Assembly (NCBI RefSeq): GCF_003351225.1 | Contig: NZ_QQSY01000001.1 | Coordinates: 996,124-1,060,123 of the forward strand | Length of the DNA stretch: 64,000 nucleotides | Reading direction: 5' to 3' | Source: Dyella solisilvae | Lineage (GTDB): Bacteria > Pseudomonadota > Gammaproteobacteria > Xanthomonadales > Rhodanobacteraceae | In this document: in pieces, positions 40,100-49,900 of the stretch | How positions within the stretch are numbered: the stretch's first letter is position 1 | How the letters are laid out: every line of letters begins with the position of its first letter | Translations under genes and position numbers: made by a program | The notes under the pieces: generated by a model | Database searches by the model: none | Seen by the model: only the letters and a program-made list of their open reading frames with translations | Told to the model about the DNA's origin: nothing

Positions 40100-41113
40100 A
40101 TGACCACCGCCTCCGACCGCGCCGCCGCCCGCCTGGCCTGGACCCGTTCCGCCCTTGACGACGCCACGCTGACCCTTGAGTCCGCCTCCTCCGACGCCAG
40201 CTTCCGCAGCTACTGGCGTACGCATCATCAGGGTCGCAGCTGGATCGTGATGGATTCACCGCCGGAGAAAGAAGATCCACGCCCTTGGGTAGCGATGGGC
40301 GAGCGACTGGCCGCCGCGGGCCTGCACGTGCCGACGGTCTACGCGAAGGATCTGGAACAAGGCTTCCTGCTGATCGAGGATCTCGGCCATCGCCTCTACC
40401 TGTCCGAACTGGATGAGCAGACGGCGGACGCGCTGTACGGCGATGCCATGGACGCGCTTCTGAACATGCAGACACGCATGACGTTCGCCGACCTGCCGCC
40501 GTTCAACCACGAACTGCTGGTGAGCGGCCTGGAAGTGATGCCGGAATGGTTCCTTGGCCGTCATCTCGGCCACACGCCCAGCTGCGACGAATGGGATGTG
40601 CTGGAGGCGGCCTTCAACGTGATCATCCGCAACGCGCTGGAACAGCCACGCTGCTTCGTCCATCGCGACTTCCACAGCCGCAATCTGCTGATCGTCGAAG
40701 AGAACAATCCGGGCATCATCGACTTCCAGGGCGCTCTCGCCGGACCGATCACTTATGACCTCGCCTCGCTGCTGCGGGACGCCTACATCGTGTGGCCGCG
40801 CGAGCGCGTGGAGGGCTGGGTGGAGTCCTATCGCCAGAGTCTTCTCGACGCCGACATGATCGATGCGCAGGTGACGCAGGCACACTTCCTGCGCTGGTTC
40901 GATCTCACTGGCATGCATCGCCATGTGCGCGTACTGGGCCAGTTCTATCGCCTGTGGTATCGCGACGGCAAACCGGGTTATCTCGCCGATGTGCCGACGG
41001 TCTATCGCTACGTGGTGTCGGTCGCGCGCCGTTATCCAGAGCTCGCCGACTTCGTGGCGTTGATCGAGCGCCATGCGGAAGGCCGTGATCTGACGAAGGT
41101 CGCGACCGCATGA
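40100..41113 (+). CDS. amgK: N-acetylmuramate/N-acetylglucosamine kinase
   Basis: A 337-aa aminoglycoside-phosphotransferase-fold kinase of the AmgK type. The N lobe has SSDASFRSYWRTH, the hinge is FLLIEDLGHRLY, the catalytic loop is CFVHRDFHSRNLLI (Asp base) and the metal-binding Asp is in GIIDFQGALAGPITYDLASL. It phosphorylates the anomeric carbon of MurNAc during peptidoglycan recycling. The next gene, murU, supplies the following step, and the pair bypasses de novo, fosfomycin-sensitive UDP-MurNAc synthesis. ATG 40100 is preferred to the TTG at 40088. Confidence 0.92.
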   Translation: MTTASDRAAARLAWTRSALDDATLTLESASSDASFRSYWRTHHQGRSWIVMDSPPEKEDPRPWVAMGERLAAAGLHVPTVYAKDLEQGFLLIEDLGHRLYLSELDEQTADALYGDAMDALLNMQTRMTFADLPPFNHELLVSGLEVMPEWFLGRHLGHTPSCDEWDVLEAAFNVIIRNALEQPRCFVHRDFHSRNLLIVEENNPGIIDFQGALAGPITYDLASLLRDAYIVWPRERVEGWVESYRQSLLDADMIDAQVTQAHFLRWFDLTGMHRHVRVLGQFYRLWYRDGKPGYLADVPTVYRYVVSVARRYPELADFVALIERHAEGRDLTKVATA

Positions 41114-41141
41114 TTCATCATCGAGATCAGTCCCCCAGCAC

Positions 41142-41208
41142 CGTCGCCCCAGAGAAAGCTGGGATCCAGTGCCTCTTTCCCATGCGGAGCGTAAGTCGCT
41201 GGACCCCT
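41142..41208. repeat. Degraded CGTCATCCC-type repeat between amgK and murU
   Basis: CGTCGCCCCAGAGAAAGCTG with GGATCCAGTG after it is a clear left half. AAGTCGCTGGACCCC is a worn right half. Confidence 0.5.
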
Positions 41209-41252
41209 TTTTCTGAAATGGCGAGCAAGAGCGCGAATCATCGAGGCATCGC

Positions 41253-41924
41253 ATGAGACACGCCCTGATCTTCGCCGCCGGTCTCGGCGAGCGCATGCGC
41301 CCGCTGACCAACCACACGGCGAAGCCACTGCTATCCGTGGGCGGCAAACCGCTGATCGAGTGGCACCTGGAAAAACTTGCGTCCATCGACGTGCGCTATG
41401 TGGTGATCAACACCTCGCACCTCGCCGACCAGTTTCCCGACGCGCTTGGCGATGGCTCTCGCTGGGGGCTACGCATCCGCTATGCATACGAAGGACCCAC
41501 GCCGCTGGAAACCGGCGGTGGCATGCTGAATGCGCTGCCGCTGCTGGGCCCGGAGCCCTTCATCGCCGTCAGCGCAGACATCTACAGCGACTACGACTAC
41601 GCCACCCTTCCACTGCAGCCCGCGGGTCTTGCGCACCTTGTCATGGTGCCCAATCCCGACTGGCATGCCTCGGGCGATTTCGTGCTGAATGAGGGTCAGC
41701 TCAGCGAGGATGGCGAAGGTCAGCGCCTCACCTTCGGCAATATCGGCGTCTATCGGCCTGAATTCCTGCAAGGCCAGACGCCAGGCCGCTTCAAGCTGTT
41801 GCCGCTGTATCAGCAGGCCATGCAGGCGAGGCAGTTGAGCGGCGAGCGGTACGACGGCTTCTGGCGCAACCTGGGCAATCCTGCGCAACTGAATGAACTG
41901 GATGCCCATCTGCGCGGTAGCTGA
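41253..41924 (+). CDS. murU: N-acetylmuramate alpha-1-phosphate uridylyltransferase
   Basis: A 223-aa nucleotidyltransferase. FAAGLGERMRPLTNHTAKPL is the nucleotide-binding signature (GxGxRxxPLT...KPL). LETGGGMLNALPLL and VSADIYSDYD (metal-binding Asp) follow, then FGNIGVYRPEF. It makes UDP-MurNAc from MurNAc-1-phosphate and UTP. It lies directly after amgK, as in pseudomonads. The third recycling gene of that route (mupP) is not in the window. Confidence 0.92.
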   Translation: MRHALIFAAGLGERMRPLTNHTAKPLLSVGGKPLIEWHLEKLASIDVRYVVINTSHLADQFPDALGDGSRWGLRIRYAYEGPTPLETGGGMLNALPLLGPEPFIAVSADIYSDYDYATLPLQPAGLAHLVMVPNPDWHASGDFVLNEGQLSEDGEGQRLTFGNIGVYRPEFLQGQTPGRFKLLPLYQQAMQARQLSGERYDGFWRNLGNPAQLNELDAHLRGS

Positions 41925-42068
41925 GCGAAAGGTGGCCGGGCGCAAAATCGTGCCGGGTGGATGGCATCCGGGCGGGGCGGTATCCTAAACCGCCCAGTTC
42001 TGTTGAGCGTGCTGCGCATTGACGCGCCACTTGCAGGACCGCCCACGCTCCCTCGCAAGGTACTGAAG

Positions 42069-43193
42069 ATGTCCGAACTGTGGTCTCACCTGGTCAGCTG
42101 GCTCGCCATCCATGGCGTGCAGCCCGTGCTGCAGTCCCTGCATCTGGAAAAACTGTCCAGCGATCCGAACGACATCGCCGCTGCGCTGCTGGTCGCCACG
42201 CTGCAGCTGTGCATCATCGGCGTGATCTTCCGTCCGCTCGAGAGCGTCATGCCCGCGGAAAAGTGGGAGCACCGCCAACTGGTCGGTCCCGACTTCCGTT
42301 ACACGGTGGCGATGCTGATTGGCATCTTCCCGCTCTTCAGCTACCTGATACTGACGCCCATCGCCAACTTCTTCGGCGGCCCGGACACCGGCCCCGGTGA
42401 TCCGAGCGCATCGCCGCTGGCCCTGACCCACTGGGTCCCGTGGCTGCGGCAGCACCCGTGGTTGCTGTTCGCCATTTATTACATGGTGTACGACTGCGTG
42501 TACTACTGGATGCACCGCCTGCAGCATGCGCTGCCATGGTGGTGGGCCATGCACAGCATGCACCACAGCACGCGGCAGATGAGTTGCTGGACCAACGATC
42601 GCGGCAGCCTGATCGATGGCTTCCTGCAATCGATGGTGCTGGCCACGGTCGGCATCGTGATGGGCGTGGAGCCGGACGAGTTCGCGTGGCTGATGTTGAC
42701 CGGCGAGCTGGTGCAGAACTTCTCGCATGCCAACGTGAACATCAGCTTCGGCCCGGTGTTCCGCCGCGTGCTGGTGGCGCCGACGTTCCATCGGCTGCAC
42801 CACATGCTGGTGGATCCCGACCGCCCCAAGCTGCACAACTGCAACTTCGGTCAGGTGTTCTCGATCTGGGATCAGCTGTTTGGCACCGCGCTCTACGACG
42901 AACCGCTGCGCCCCACCGGCGTGGGCGACCCGATGGTCGACGAGGACAACAACCACGGCGTGATCGGCCTGCAGTGGAATGCCTTCAAACGTTTCTGGGG
43001 CGCGGTGCGCCGCCCGGCCGGCTGGAAGTTCGGTGAGGTCGCCTTCGGTCCGGACTACCGCCCTATTCCCGTCGATCAGCTCGATCTGCATGCGCTCGGC
43101 CATCACGTGATGCAACCGGCAGCGCACGCCGCGGCAGCGGCCACGAACAACGTCGCTGCCAAGCCATCCGCCGAAAGCGCCACCGTCGCCTGA
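42069..43193 (+). CDS. Fatty-acid hydroxylase/sterol-desaturase family membrane protein
   Basis: A 374-aa di-iron membrane protein. Several helices surround the histidine boxes YYWMHRLQH, MHSMHHST and FHRLHHM, which bind two irons in the membrane-embedded hydroxylase/desaturase family. Extra His residues (QNFSHANVNI) complete the set. It probably hydroxylates or desaturates a lipid; the substrate is unknown. The C terminus is Ala-rich and variable. ATG 42069 follows TACTGAAG. A hairpin terminator lies after the gene. Confidence 0.88.
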   Translation: MSELWSHLVSWLAIHGVQPVLQSLHLEKLSSDPNDIAAALLVATLQLCIIGVIFRPLESVMPAEKWEHRQLVGPDFRYTVAMLIGIFPLFSYLILTPIANFFGGPDTGPGDPSASPLALTHWVPWLRQHPWLLFAIYYMVYDCVYYWMHRLQHALPWWWAMHSMHHSTRQMSCWTNDRGSLIDGFLQSMVLATVGIVMGVEPDEFAWLMLTGELVQNFSHANVNISFGPVFRRVLVAPTFHRLHHMLVDPDRPKLHNCNFGQVFSIWDQLFGTALYDEPLRPTGVGDPMVDEDNNHGVIGLQWNAFKRFWGAVRRPAGWKFGEVAFGPDYRPIPVDQLDLHALGHHVMQPAAHAAAAATNNVAAKPSAESATVA

Positions 43194-43226
43194 GCGACAA
43201 CACCGGCGCGCTACGTATCCACGCAT

Positions 43227-43253
43227 AAAAAAACCGCCGGCATGAGCCGGCGG
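43227..43253 (-). terminator. Rho-independent terminator of the first TonB-receptor gene
   Basis: The stem CCGCCGGC/GCCGGCGG with loop ATGA is followed on the minus strand by seven T (A-run at 43227-43233). It sits at the convergent junction with the desaturase-family gene. Confidence 0.85.
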
Positions 43254-43353
43254 CTTGAGCATGGGTACGAATGGATGTCCCAAATAGGTCGCCACACGGT
43301 GCGGAGGGTGTAACACCGTGTGGCGGGCCGGCCCGTGGGCCGGCGCAAGCGGA

Positions 43354-46300
43354 TCAGAAGTCGTACGAGACCGCGATACGGCCGTAGCGCGGCGTGGTCT
43401 GGTACAGCGTCGTACCAAAGGTGTTGGACACCGTGTACGGGGCCGTCTCGTAGGTCGCGTCCAGCACCGTCGGCTTGTGCTCGTTGAACACGTTGAAGAC
43501 GTTGAAGCTGAAAGCGAGCTTGTTGTCGGCGAAGGCCGGACGGTAAGTCACGCCGAGGTCGACGATCTTCTGCCACGGCAGGCGACCGATCGTGCCCAGG
43601 GTGGACGGCTTGCCATTGCAGAAGCGGTAGGCAGAACCATAGCCGACCGGATCCGACTCATCGCCACCGTAGTAACCCAGGCACGCCTTGGGGGCGCCCG
43701 ACATGATGCGCATGGCGCCGGACAGCATCCATTCCGGCGTGACCATGTAGCTGCCGTAGGCCTTCAGCTGATGGGTGCGGTCGTTGGACAGCACACCGTT
43801 GCTGTTGACCATGAGCGCGGCCGCATCCCAATCCTGCGTCTTGGAGATGTCGTCCTGGCCGATCGTCGAGAGCACCTGGCCTTCGGTGTTGCCGTAGCTG
43901 CGCGAGAAGGTGTAGTCCACGCGGGCCTGCCACTTGCCGTCGAACGGATGCTCCAGGTACATGTCCAGCGCGTAGTACTTGCGCTTGGCGCCCGAGGTGA
44001 AGCCCCAGTCGGCGTTGGTCATGCTGATCTTCTCGTAGCCGCTGCCGTCCACCTTGGACAGCAGGAAGTCGTTGGTGCGACCCGGGTTGAAGATCAGGCA
44101 GCCGTTGGGCAGGTTGACCGAGTCGGGGTCGATGCCCTGGGCTTCGGCCTTCGTCACGAGGCGATCCATGTCGCACACGTCGTCGATGGCGGTCTGCAGC
44201 TTGCGCAGCGTGCCCTTCGCGCCGAACACCCAGTTGGCGCCCAGGGTCTTGCTGAAGCCCAGGATCATTTCATCCTGGTACTGCGACTTGAGGTTGGAGG
44301 CGGTCACCGTCTTGGCGTCCGGCGCCTGGCCGTATTCGCCGTTGGACGACACCGGGCCCGGGCCGATCGGGCTCAGGCCGGTCGGGTTGCCGTTGGCGTC
44401 GATGCCGGTATAGGTGAAGTACTCATAGGTGTAGGTCGACGGCGAGGCGCCGCGGATCGCCACACTGTTGGGCAGCGCGAGGTAGTAGCGACCCAGGTTG
44501 CCGAACACCTTGAAGGTCGAATCACCGAACACGTCCCAGCTCACGCCAAGGCGCGGCGCCCACTGGTTCTTGTTGTCGACATAGGACTCGCCCAGCGCGT
44601 TGTAGTTGGTGAACTGGTCATTGCGCAGGCCCAGGCTCAGCAGCACCTTGTCGTTGACCTGCCAGCGGTCCTCGATGTACTGCGCCTTCTGGTCCACCGA
44701 CATGCTGGTGGTGGTGCTGAAGATGTATTGGCGCACGTAGTAGCCGTTACCACCCGGCGCGCCCACGCCCAGGCTGGGCGAGAGCGCCTTGGCCGGGTTG
44801 GTGGCGTGGCTGTAGATCCAAGCGTAGCCGGGGCCACTCACCTGCTGGCCTTCGTCGGTCGCGGTGAAATGCATGTTGTCGATGCCGGCGGCCAGCGTGT
44901 GGTCACCCAGCTTGTACTCGAGGTCAAGGCGCAGGCCATGCGTCTTGTTCTTCGCGTTCGGGTTCTTCACATAAAGGATCGTGTTGCCGTTGCGGATCGG
45001 CGTACCACCGGTGATCGACGGATCCTGATTGACGGCGCCGCTGAGGTAGGCAAGGTTGGGGTCCATGCCCGGCACGGTCGAAAAGTCGATCGCGCGGTTC
45101 TGGCCGTAGGTGGCCGAGAAGGTCAGGTCGTCGGTGATGTAGCTGGTGTACTTGCCGATCCAGATGTCCGAGCCGGTCTTGGTGTGGGTGTCGTAACCGA
45201 GGAAGTCACCCTGCGTGCCGGTCGTGTAGTCGTACGAGTACTGCGTGCCTTCGTACGACGTCTTGTTGGAGATGCCGGTCAGCTCGACGATGTTGCTGTC
45301 GTTGATGTTCCAGTCCAGCTTCACGTAGTACTTGGGAATGGTGTAGGTGTAGTACGTGTTGTTCGGCTGGGCTACGGCGGCGCTGGAGGTGGTCTTGCCC
45401 TCCTGCTTCTCCGCTTCCGCAGCGAGGAAGAAGAACAGCTTGTCCTGGATCAGCGGACCACCGATGTAGGCGTCATAGGTGGTGTTCCACTTCGTGTTGC
45501 CGCTGCGGTTGCGGTAAGGCGTGCCCGGCAGGTTCTTGTTCTGGTACTGGTAGCCGGAAGGCAGCTGGCTGTTCGCATAGCTGACGTCCGCAGGATCTTC
45601 GGCGAGGAACCGCGGCGACCACATCACCTGGCCACCGAAGTGCCACTCGTTGGTGCCGCGCTTGCCGACCTGGCTGATCACGCCGCCGTCGGAGCGGCCG
45701 TACATCGCGCTGTAGCCGCCGGTGTAGATTTCCTGCTGGTCGATCGCGCCGTACGGCAGGCCGATGCCGCCCAGGTTGCTCAGCGGATCGGTGGTGTTGT
45801 AGCCGTTGATGTAATACGCGTTCTCGCTCACCGAGGAGCCGCCGAACGACACCACCGACGACCCGGCCTTCTGGCCACTGAAATAGTCGCTCCCCTGCAC
45901 CACGCCCGGCGCCAGCAGCGCGATGGACTCGGCGGTGCGGCCCAGCGGCAGGCGCTCGAGCGTCTCGGAGGTGATCACCGTGCGCGAGTCGACCGACGAC
46001 ACGTCGATCGCCGGCAGGGCGTTGGCGGTGACCGTCACCGAGGACAACGCCTGCGCACTGGCGGCGCTGGCGAAGGACACTTCGGTACCGGCATTCACGG
46101 TGATGGACACGTTGTTGCGCGTGTCGACCGTGGCGCCGTTCTTTTGCAGCGTCACCACATAGGTGCCCAGCGGCAGGCTGCTGATGCGGTAGCGGCCCGA
46201 ATCGTCCACCGCGGCCGAGCGGCTGACGCCGGTGGAGCCGGTGACCGTCACGGTCTCGCCGGCTTCGGCCTGGCCGAAGATGGTGCCGGTGGTGGACTGG

Positions 46301-46392
46301 GCGAACGCGACGCCCGCCAGGCTCATGGTCAGCGCTGCCGCCAGCGTGGACCGGCGCAGCACGACCGCGCGATTCAACGAACGAAAACTCAT
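43354..46392 (-). CDS. TonB-dependent receptor, Oar-like, copy 1
   Basis: A 1012-aa outer-membrane receptor. The signal peptide (AAALTMSLAGVAFAQ) precedes a carboxypeptidase-regulatory-like beta domain at about 33-112 (GRYRISSLPLGTYVVTLQKN). A TonB-box-like SSVTVTANAL follows, then a plug with NAYYINGYNTTDP and YSAMYGRSDGGVISQVGKRG, and a 22-strand-type barrel ending RIAVSYDF. Such Oar/RagA-like receptors take up oligopeptides or glycans or act in surface display; the ligand is not predictable. It is closely related to the receptor at 46983-50024. The promoter is at 46591-46618 with a leader of about 200 nt. Confidence 0.92.
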   Translation of the reverse strand: MSFRSLNRAVVLRRSTLAAALTMSLAGVAFAQSTTGTIFGQAEAGETVTVTGSTGVSRSAAVDDSGRYRISSLPLGTYVVTLQKNGATVDTRNNVSITVNAGTEVSFASAASAQALSSVTVTANALPAIDVSSVDSRTVITSETLERLPLGRTAESIALLAPGVVQGSDYFSGQKAGSSVVSFGGSSVSENAYYINGYNTTDPLSNLGGIGLPYGAIDQQEIYTGGYSAMYGRSDGGVISQVGKRGTNEWHFGGQVMWSPRFLAEDPADVSYANSQLPSGYQYQNKNLPGTPYRNRSGNTKWNTTYDAYIGGPLIQDKLFFFLAAEAEKQEGKTTSSAAVAQPNNTYYTYTIPKYYVKLDWNINDSNIVELTGISNKTSYEGTQYSYDYTTGTQGDFLGYDTHTKTGSDIWIGKYTSYITDDLTFSATYGQNRAIDFSTVPGMDPNLAYLSGAVNQDPSITGGTPIRNGNTILYVKNPNAKNKTHGLRLDLEYKLGDHTLAAGIDNMHFTATDEGQQVSGPGYAWIYSHATNPAKALSPSLGVGAPGGNGYYVRQYIFSTTTSMSVDQKAQYIEDRWQVNDKVLLSLGLRNDQFTNYNALGESYVDNKNQWAPRLGVSWDVFGDSTFKVFGNLGRYYLALPNSVAIRGASPSTYTYEYFTYTGIDANGNPTGLSPIGPGPVSSNGEYGQAPDAKTVTASNLKSQYQDEMILGFSKTLGANWVFGAKGTLRKLQTAIDDVCDMDRLVTKAEAQGIDPDSVNLPNGCLIFNPGRTNDFLLSKVDGSGYEKISMTNADWGFTSGAKRKYYALDMYLEHPFDGKWQARVDYTFSRSYGNTEGQVLSTIGQDDISKTQDWDAAALMVNSNGVLSNDRTHQLKAYGSYMVTPEWMLSGAMRIMSGAPKACLGYYGGDESDPVGYGSAYRFCNGKPSTLGTIGRLPWQKIVDLGVTYRPAFADNKLAFSFNVFNVFNEHKPTVLDATYETAPYTVSNTFGTTLYQTTPRYGRIAVSYDF

Positions 46393-46474
46393 CTAGTGGA
46401 TCTCCCCGTAACAGCCCAAATGGGCAAAAAGAAGCCGAGCCCGCCGAACCCCGGCAGGCTGAAAGCGTCTGGAC

Positions 46475-46501
46475 TCGAATCTGAAAGGCTCCCCGCAGAT
46501 C
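46475..46501 (-). promoter_or_regulatory. Conserved leader block of receptor gene 1
   Basis: TCGAATCTGAAAGGCTCCCC and the following GCAGATC match the block at 50116-50142 in the same position of the second receptor's leader. A second shared item, a GCCCA/TGGGC hairpin (46414-46425), lies just upstream of the ribosome-binding site. Confidence 0.45.
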
Positions 46502-46590
46502 CCAACCTGCACGCCCACCATCACGCAATTGCTTGCGCGCGCCCCGCCCTAAACTTAAGTGAAGCTTTCGAATGCAGGGTTAATTGCGAA

Positions 46591-46618
46591 AATATTGTGA
46601 TTTCTTGCGGAATGTCAA
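46591..46618 (-). promoter_or_regulatory. Putative promoter of TonB receptor gene 1
   Basis: On the minus strand TTGACA (46613-46618) and AATATT (46591-46596) are 16 bp apart. The spacer contains CGCAAGAAAT, which also follows TTGAC upstream of receptor gene 2. The predicted leader is about 200 nt. The rest of the gene-free interval 46393-46982 holds only leader sequence and the receptor 2 terminator. Confidence 0.5.
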
Positions 46619-46814
46619 CGCTTCCTCACAATATCTCGCGGCAAAACCTTACGCGCGCTACCGGCATACATCGACTGGTGCCACACGCCAATTCCAGCCA
46701 AGGCATTGGCGTTAAAAGGGAAAAGTCACAACCGAAACCAATGGGCCCGGACGGGACCGATGGCGCCGCCCACGTGACATGGGCCAAGAGTCATGCCCGT
46801 CTTTCTTGCGAAGC

Positions 46815-46849
46815 GCCAAAAGAAAGGCCACCGGCAATACCGGTGGCCT
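46815..46849 (-). terminator. Terminator of TonB receptor gene 2
   Basis: The stem AGGCCACCGG/CCGGTGGCCT with loop CAATA is followed on the minus strand by TTTCTTTTGG. It separates the two receptor genes into separate transcription units. Confidence 0.75.
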
Positions 46850-46982
46850 GAAGGGCACTGCATGTCGTCGCTGCGCAGTCTCGCTGCGGCGTCGCCGCGG
46901 GCGAAAACCCGCCCCGGCCTCCGTCCTGCGGCATCGACGGGGGCGATGACGCAGGCAGGAACCGGGACGACGGCGACTTCTC

Positions 46983-49900
46983 TTAGAAGTCGTAGGTGAC
47001 CGCGAAACGACCGTAGCGCGGCGTGGTCTGGTAGGTCGCCGTGCCGAAGGTGTTGGACACCGTGAACGGCGCCGTCTCGTAAGTCGCATCCAGCACCGTC
47101 GGCTTGCGCTCGTTCAACACGTTGAAGATGTTGAAGTTGAACGCCAGCTTCTTATCGGCGAAGGCCGGACGATAGGTCACGCCCAGGTCGAGCAGCTTGG
47201 TCCACGGCATGCGGCCGATCGTGCCCAGCGTCGACGGCTTGCCGGCGCACCAGCGGTAACGCGAGCCGTAGCCGGACGGATTGCTCTCGTTCGTGCCGTA
47301 GTAGCCCAGACAGGCGATCGGCGCGCCGGACATGGCGCGCAGTGCGCCGGACACCATCCACTCGTCGGCGACCTGGTAGCTGCCGTAGGCCTTCAGCTGA
47401 TGAGTGCGGTCGTTGGACAGCACGCCGTTGCTGTTGACCATGAGCGGCGCGGTATCCCAGTCCTGGGTCTTGGAGATGTCGTCCTGTCCGATGGTGGACA
47501 GCACCTGGCCTTCGGTGTTGCCGTAGCTGCGCGAGAAGGTGTAGTCGAGGCGACCCATCCACTTGCCATCGAACGGATGCTCCAGGAACAGGTCCAGCGC
47601 GTAGTACTTGCGCTTGGCGCCCGAGGTGAAGCCCCAATCGCTGGTGGACATCCTGACCTTGGTGTAGCCGCTGCCATTGGTGTTCTTCAGCAGGAACGAA
47701 TTGGTCTCGCCCGGGTTGAAGATCAGGCAGCCGCTCGGCACTTCAACCGAATTCGGATTGATGCCACTCGCCACCACCTTGGCTTCGAGCGCGTCCGGCG
47801 AGCAGACGTCGTCGATCGCGGTCTGCAACTCACGCAGGGTGGCCTTGGCGCCAAACAACCAGTCCGCGGTCAGCATCTTGTTGAAGCCCAGGATCGCCTC
47901 ATCCTGGTACTGCGACTTCAGGTCGGAGGCGGCCACCGACTTCGGATCCGGCGCGTGGCCGTATTCGCCGTTGGTGGAGACCGGGCCCGGGCCAAGCGGC
48001 TTCAGGCCGGTCGGGATGCCGGTCTTCGGGTCGATGCCGGTATAGGTGAAGTATTCCCACGTATAGGTCGAAGCCGAGGCGCCGCGGATTGCCACGCTGT
48101 TGGGCAACGCCAGGTAGTAGCGACCGAGGTTGCCGAACACCTTCAAGGTCGAATCACCAAACGCGTCCCAGCTGACGCCGAGGCGCGGCGCCCACTGGTC
48201 GCTGTTCTTCACATAGGCCTGGCCGGCGCTGTTGTAGTTGGTGAACTGGTCGTTGCGCAGGCCGACGTTAACCAGCCAGCGGTCGGTGACCTGCCAACGG
48301 TCTTCGATGTACTGCGCCTTCTGGTCCACCTGCATGCTCGTGGTGGTGACGAAGTTCAGGCGTCGCGCGTAGTAGCCGGCGCCGCCCGGAGCCCCCACGC
48401 CGAGTGCGGGGTTGATCGCCACATTGGGCTTGGCCGACTTGCTGTAGTACCAGGCGTAGCCCGGGCCACCCACCTGCTGGCCTTCGTCGACCGCACTGTA
48501 GTGCATGTTGTCGATACCGCCGGCCAGGGTGTGGTCGCCGAGCTTGTACTCGAGGTCGAGGCGCAGGCCGTGGGTCTTGTTGTGCGCGTTCGGATCCTTC
48601 ACGTACAGCGTGGTCACGCCGTTGCGGATGGGCGTGCCTCCCGTGATGGCGGGATTCTGCGCCGTGACGCCGCTGAGGTAAGGCAGCGTGGGGCTCAGGC
48701 CCGGCACGGCCGAATAGTCGATCGCGCGGTTCTGGCCATAGGTCGCGGTGAAGGTCAGGCTGTCGGTGATGTAGCTGGTGTACTTGCCGACGTAGATGTC
48801 CGAGCCCGTCTTGGTCGACGTGTCGTGGCCGAACAGCGCGCCCGTGGTCTGTGTCTTGTAGTCGAACTTGTAGAAATCACCCTCGTACGACGTCTTGTTG
48901 GAGATGCTGGTCAGCTCAAGGATGTTGCTGTCGTTGATGTTCCAGTCCAGCTTCACGTAGTACTTCGGGATGTCGTACGTGTAGTAGTTGTTGTAGGGCT
49001 GCGCGGCGGCGGCGGTCGAGGTCGACTTGCCTTCCTTCTTCTCCGCTTCAGCCGCCACGAACATGTACAGCTTGTCCTGCACCAGCGGACCACCGATGTA
49101 GGCGCTGTAGACGGTGTTCCAGCTCACGTTGTCCTTGCGCGTGCGGTACGGCGTGCCGGCCAGCGCCGGCGTGGTATAGCCGTAACCCGCCGGCAGCTGC
49201 GCGTTCGGGTAGGTGAGGCTCTTGGGATCCGAAGCGAGAAACTTCGGCGACCACATCACCTGGCCACCGAAATGCCAGTCATTGGAACCGCGCTTGCCCA
49301 CCTGGCTGATCACGCCGCCATCGGAACGGCCGTACATGGCGCTGTAGCCGCCGGTGTAGATTTCCTGCTGGTCGATCGCGCCGTACGGCAGGCCCACGCC
49401 ACCGAGGTTCTTGAGCGGGTCGCTCGTGTTGTAGCCGTTGATGTAGTAGGCGTTCTCGCTGACACCGGCGCCGCCGAACGACACCACCGAAGAACCGGCC
49501 TTCTGGCCACTGAAATAGTCACTACCCGCCACCACGCCCGGCGCCAGCAGGGCGATGGCCTCGGCGCTGCGGCCCAGCGGCAGGCGCTCCAGGTCCTGCG
49601 AGGTGATCACGGTGCGCGAGTCAACCGACGACACGTCAATCGCCGGCAGGGCGTTGGCGGTCACTGTCACGGCGGACAGCGACGAGGCGCTCGCCGCGGA
49701 TGCGAACGACACCTCGGTACCGGCATTCACGGTGATGGACACGTTGTTGCGCGTGTCGACGGCGGCGCCGTCCTTCTGCAGCGTCACCGAGTAGGTGCCC
49801 AGCGGCAGGTTGCTGATGCGGTAGCGACCGGCATTGTCGACGGTGGCGGAACGCGAGATACCGGTGGAACCGGTGACCGACACGGTCTGGCCGGCCTGGG

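Noticed and set aside
43318-46851. A 1177-codon open frame on the plus strand across TonB receptor gene 1
   Set aside because: It is the opposite-strand shadow of a clear receptor gene, with Arg/Ala/His/Val-rich low-complexity translation caused by high GC at third positions. A similar 998-codon shadow lies over receptor gene 2 (47400-50396).
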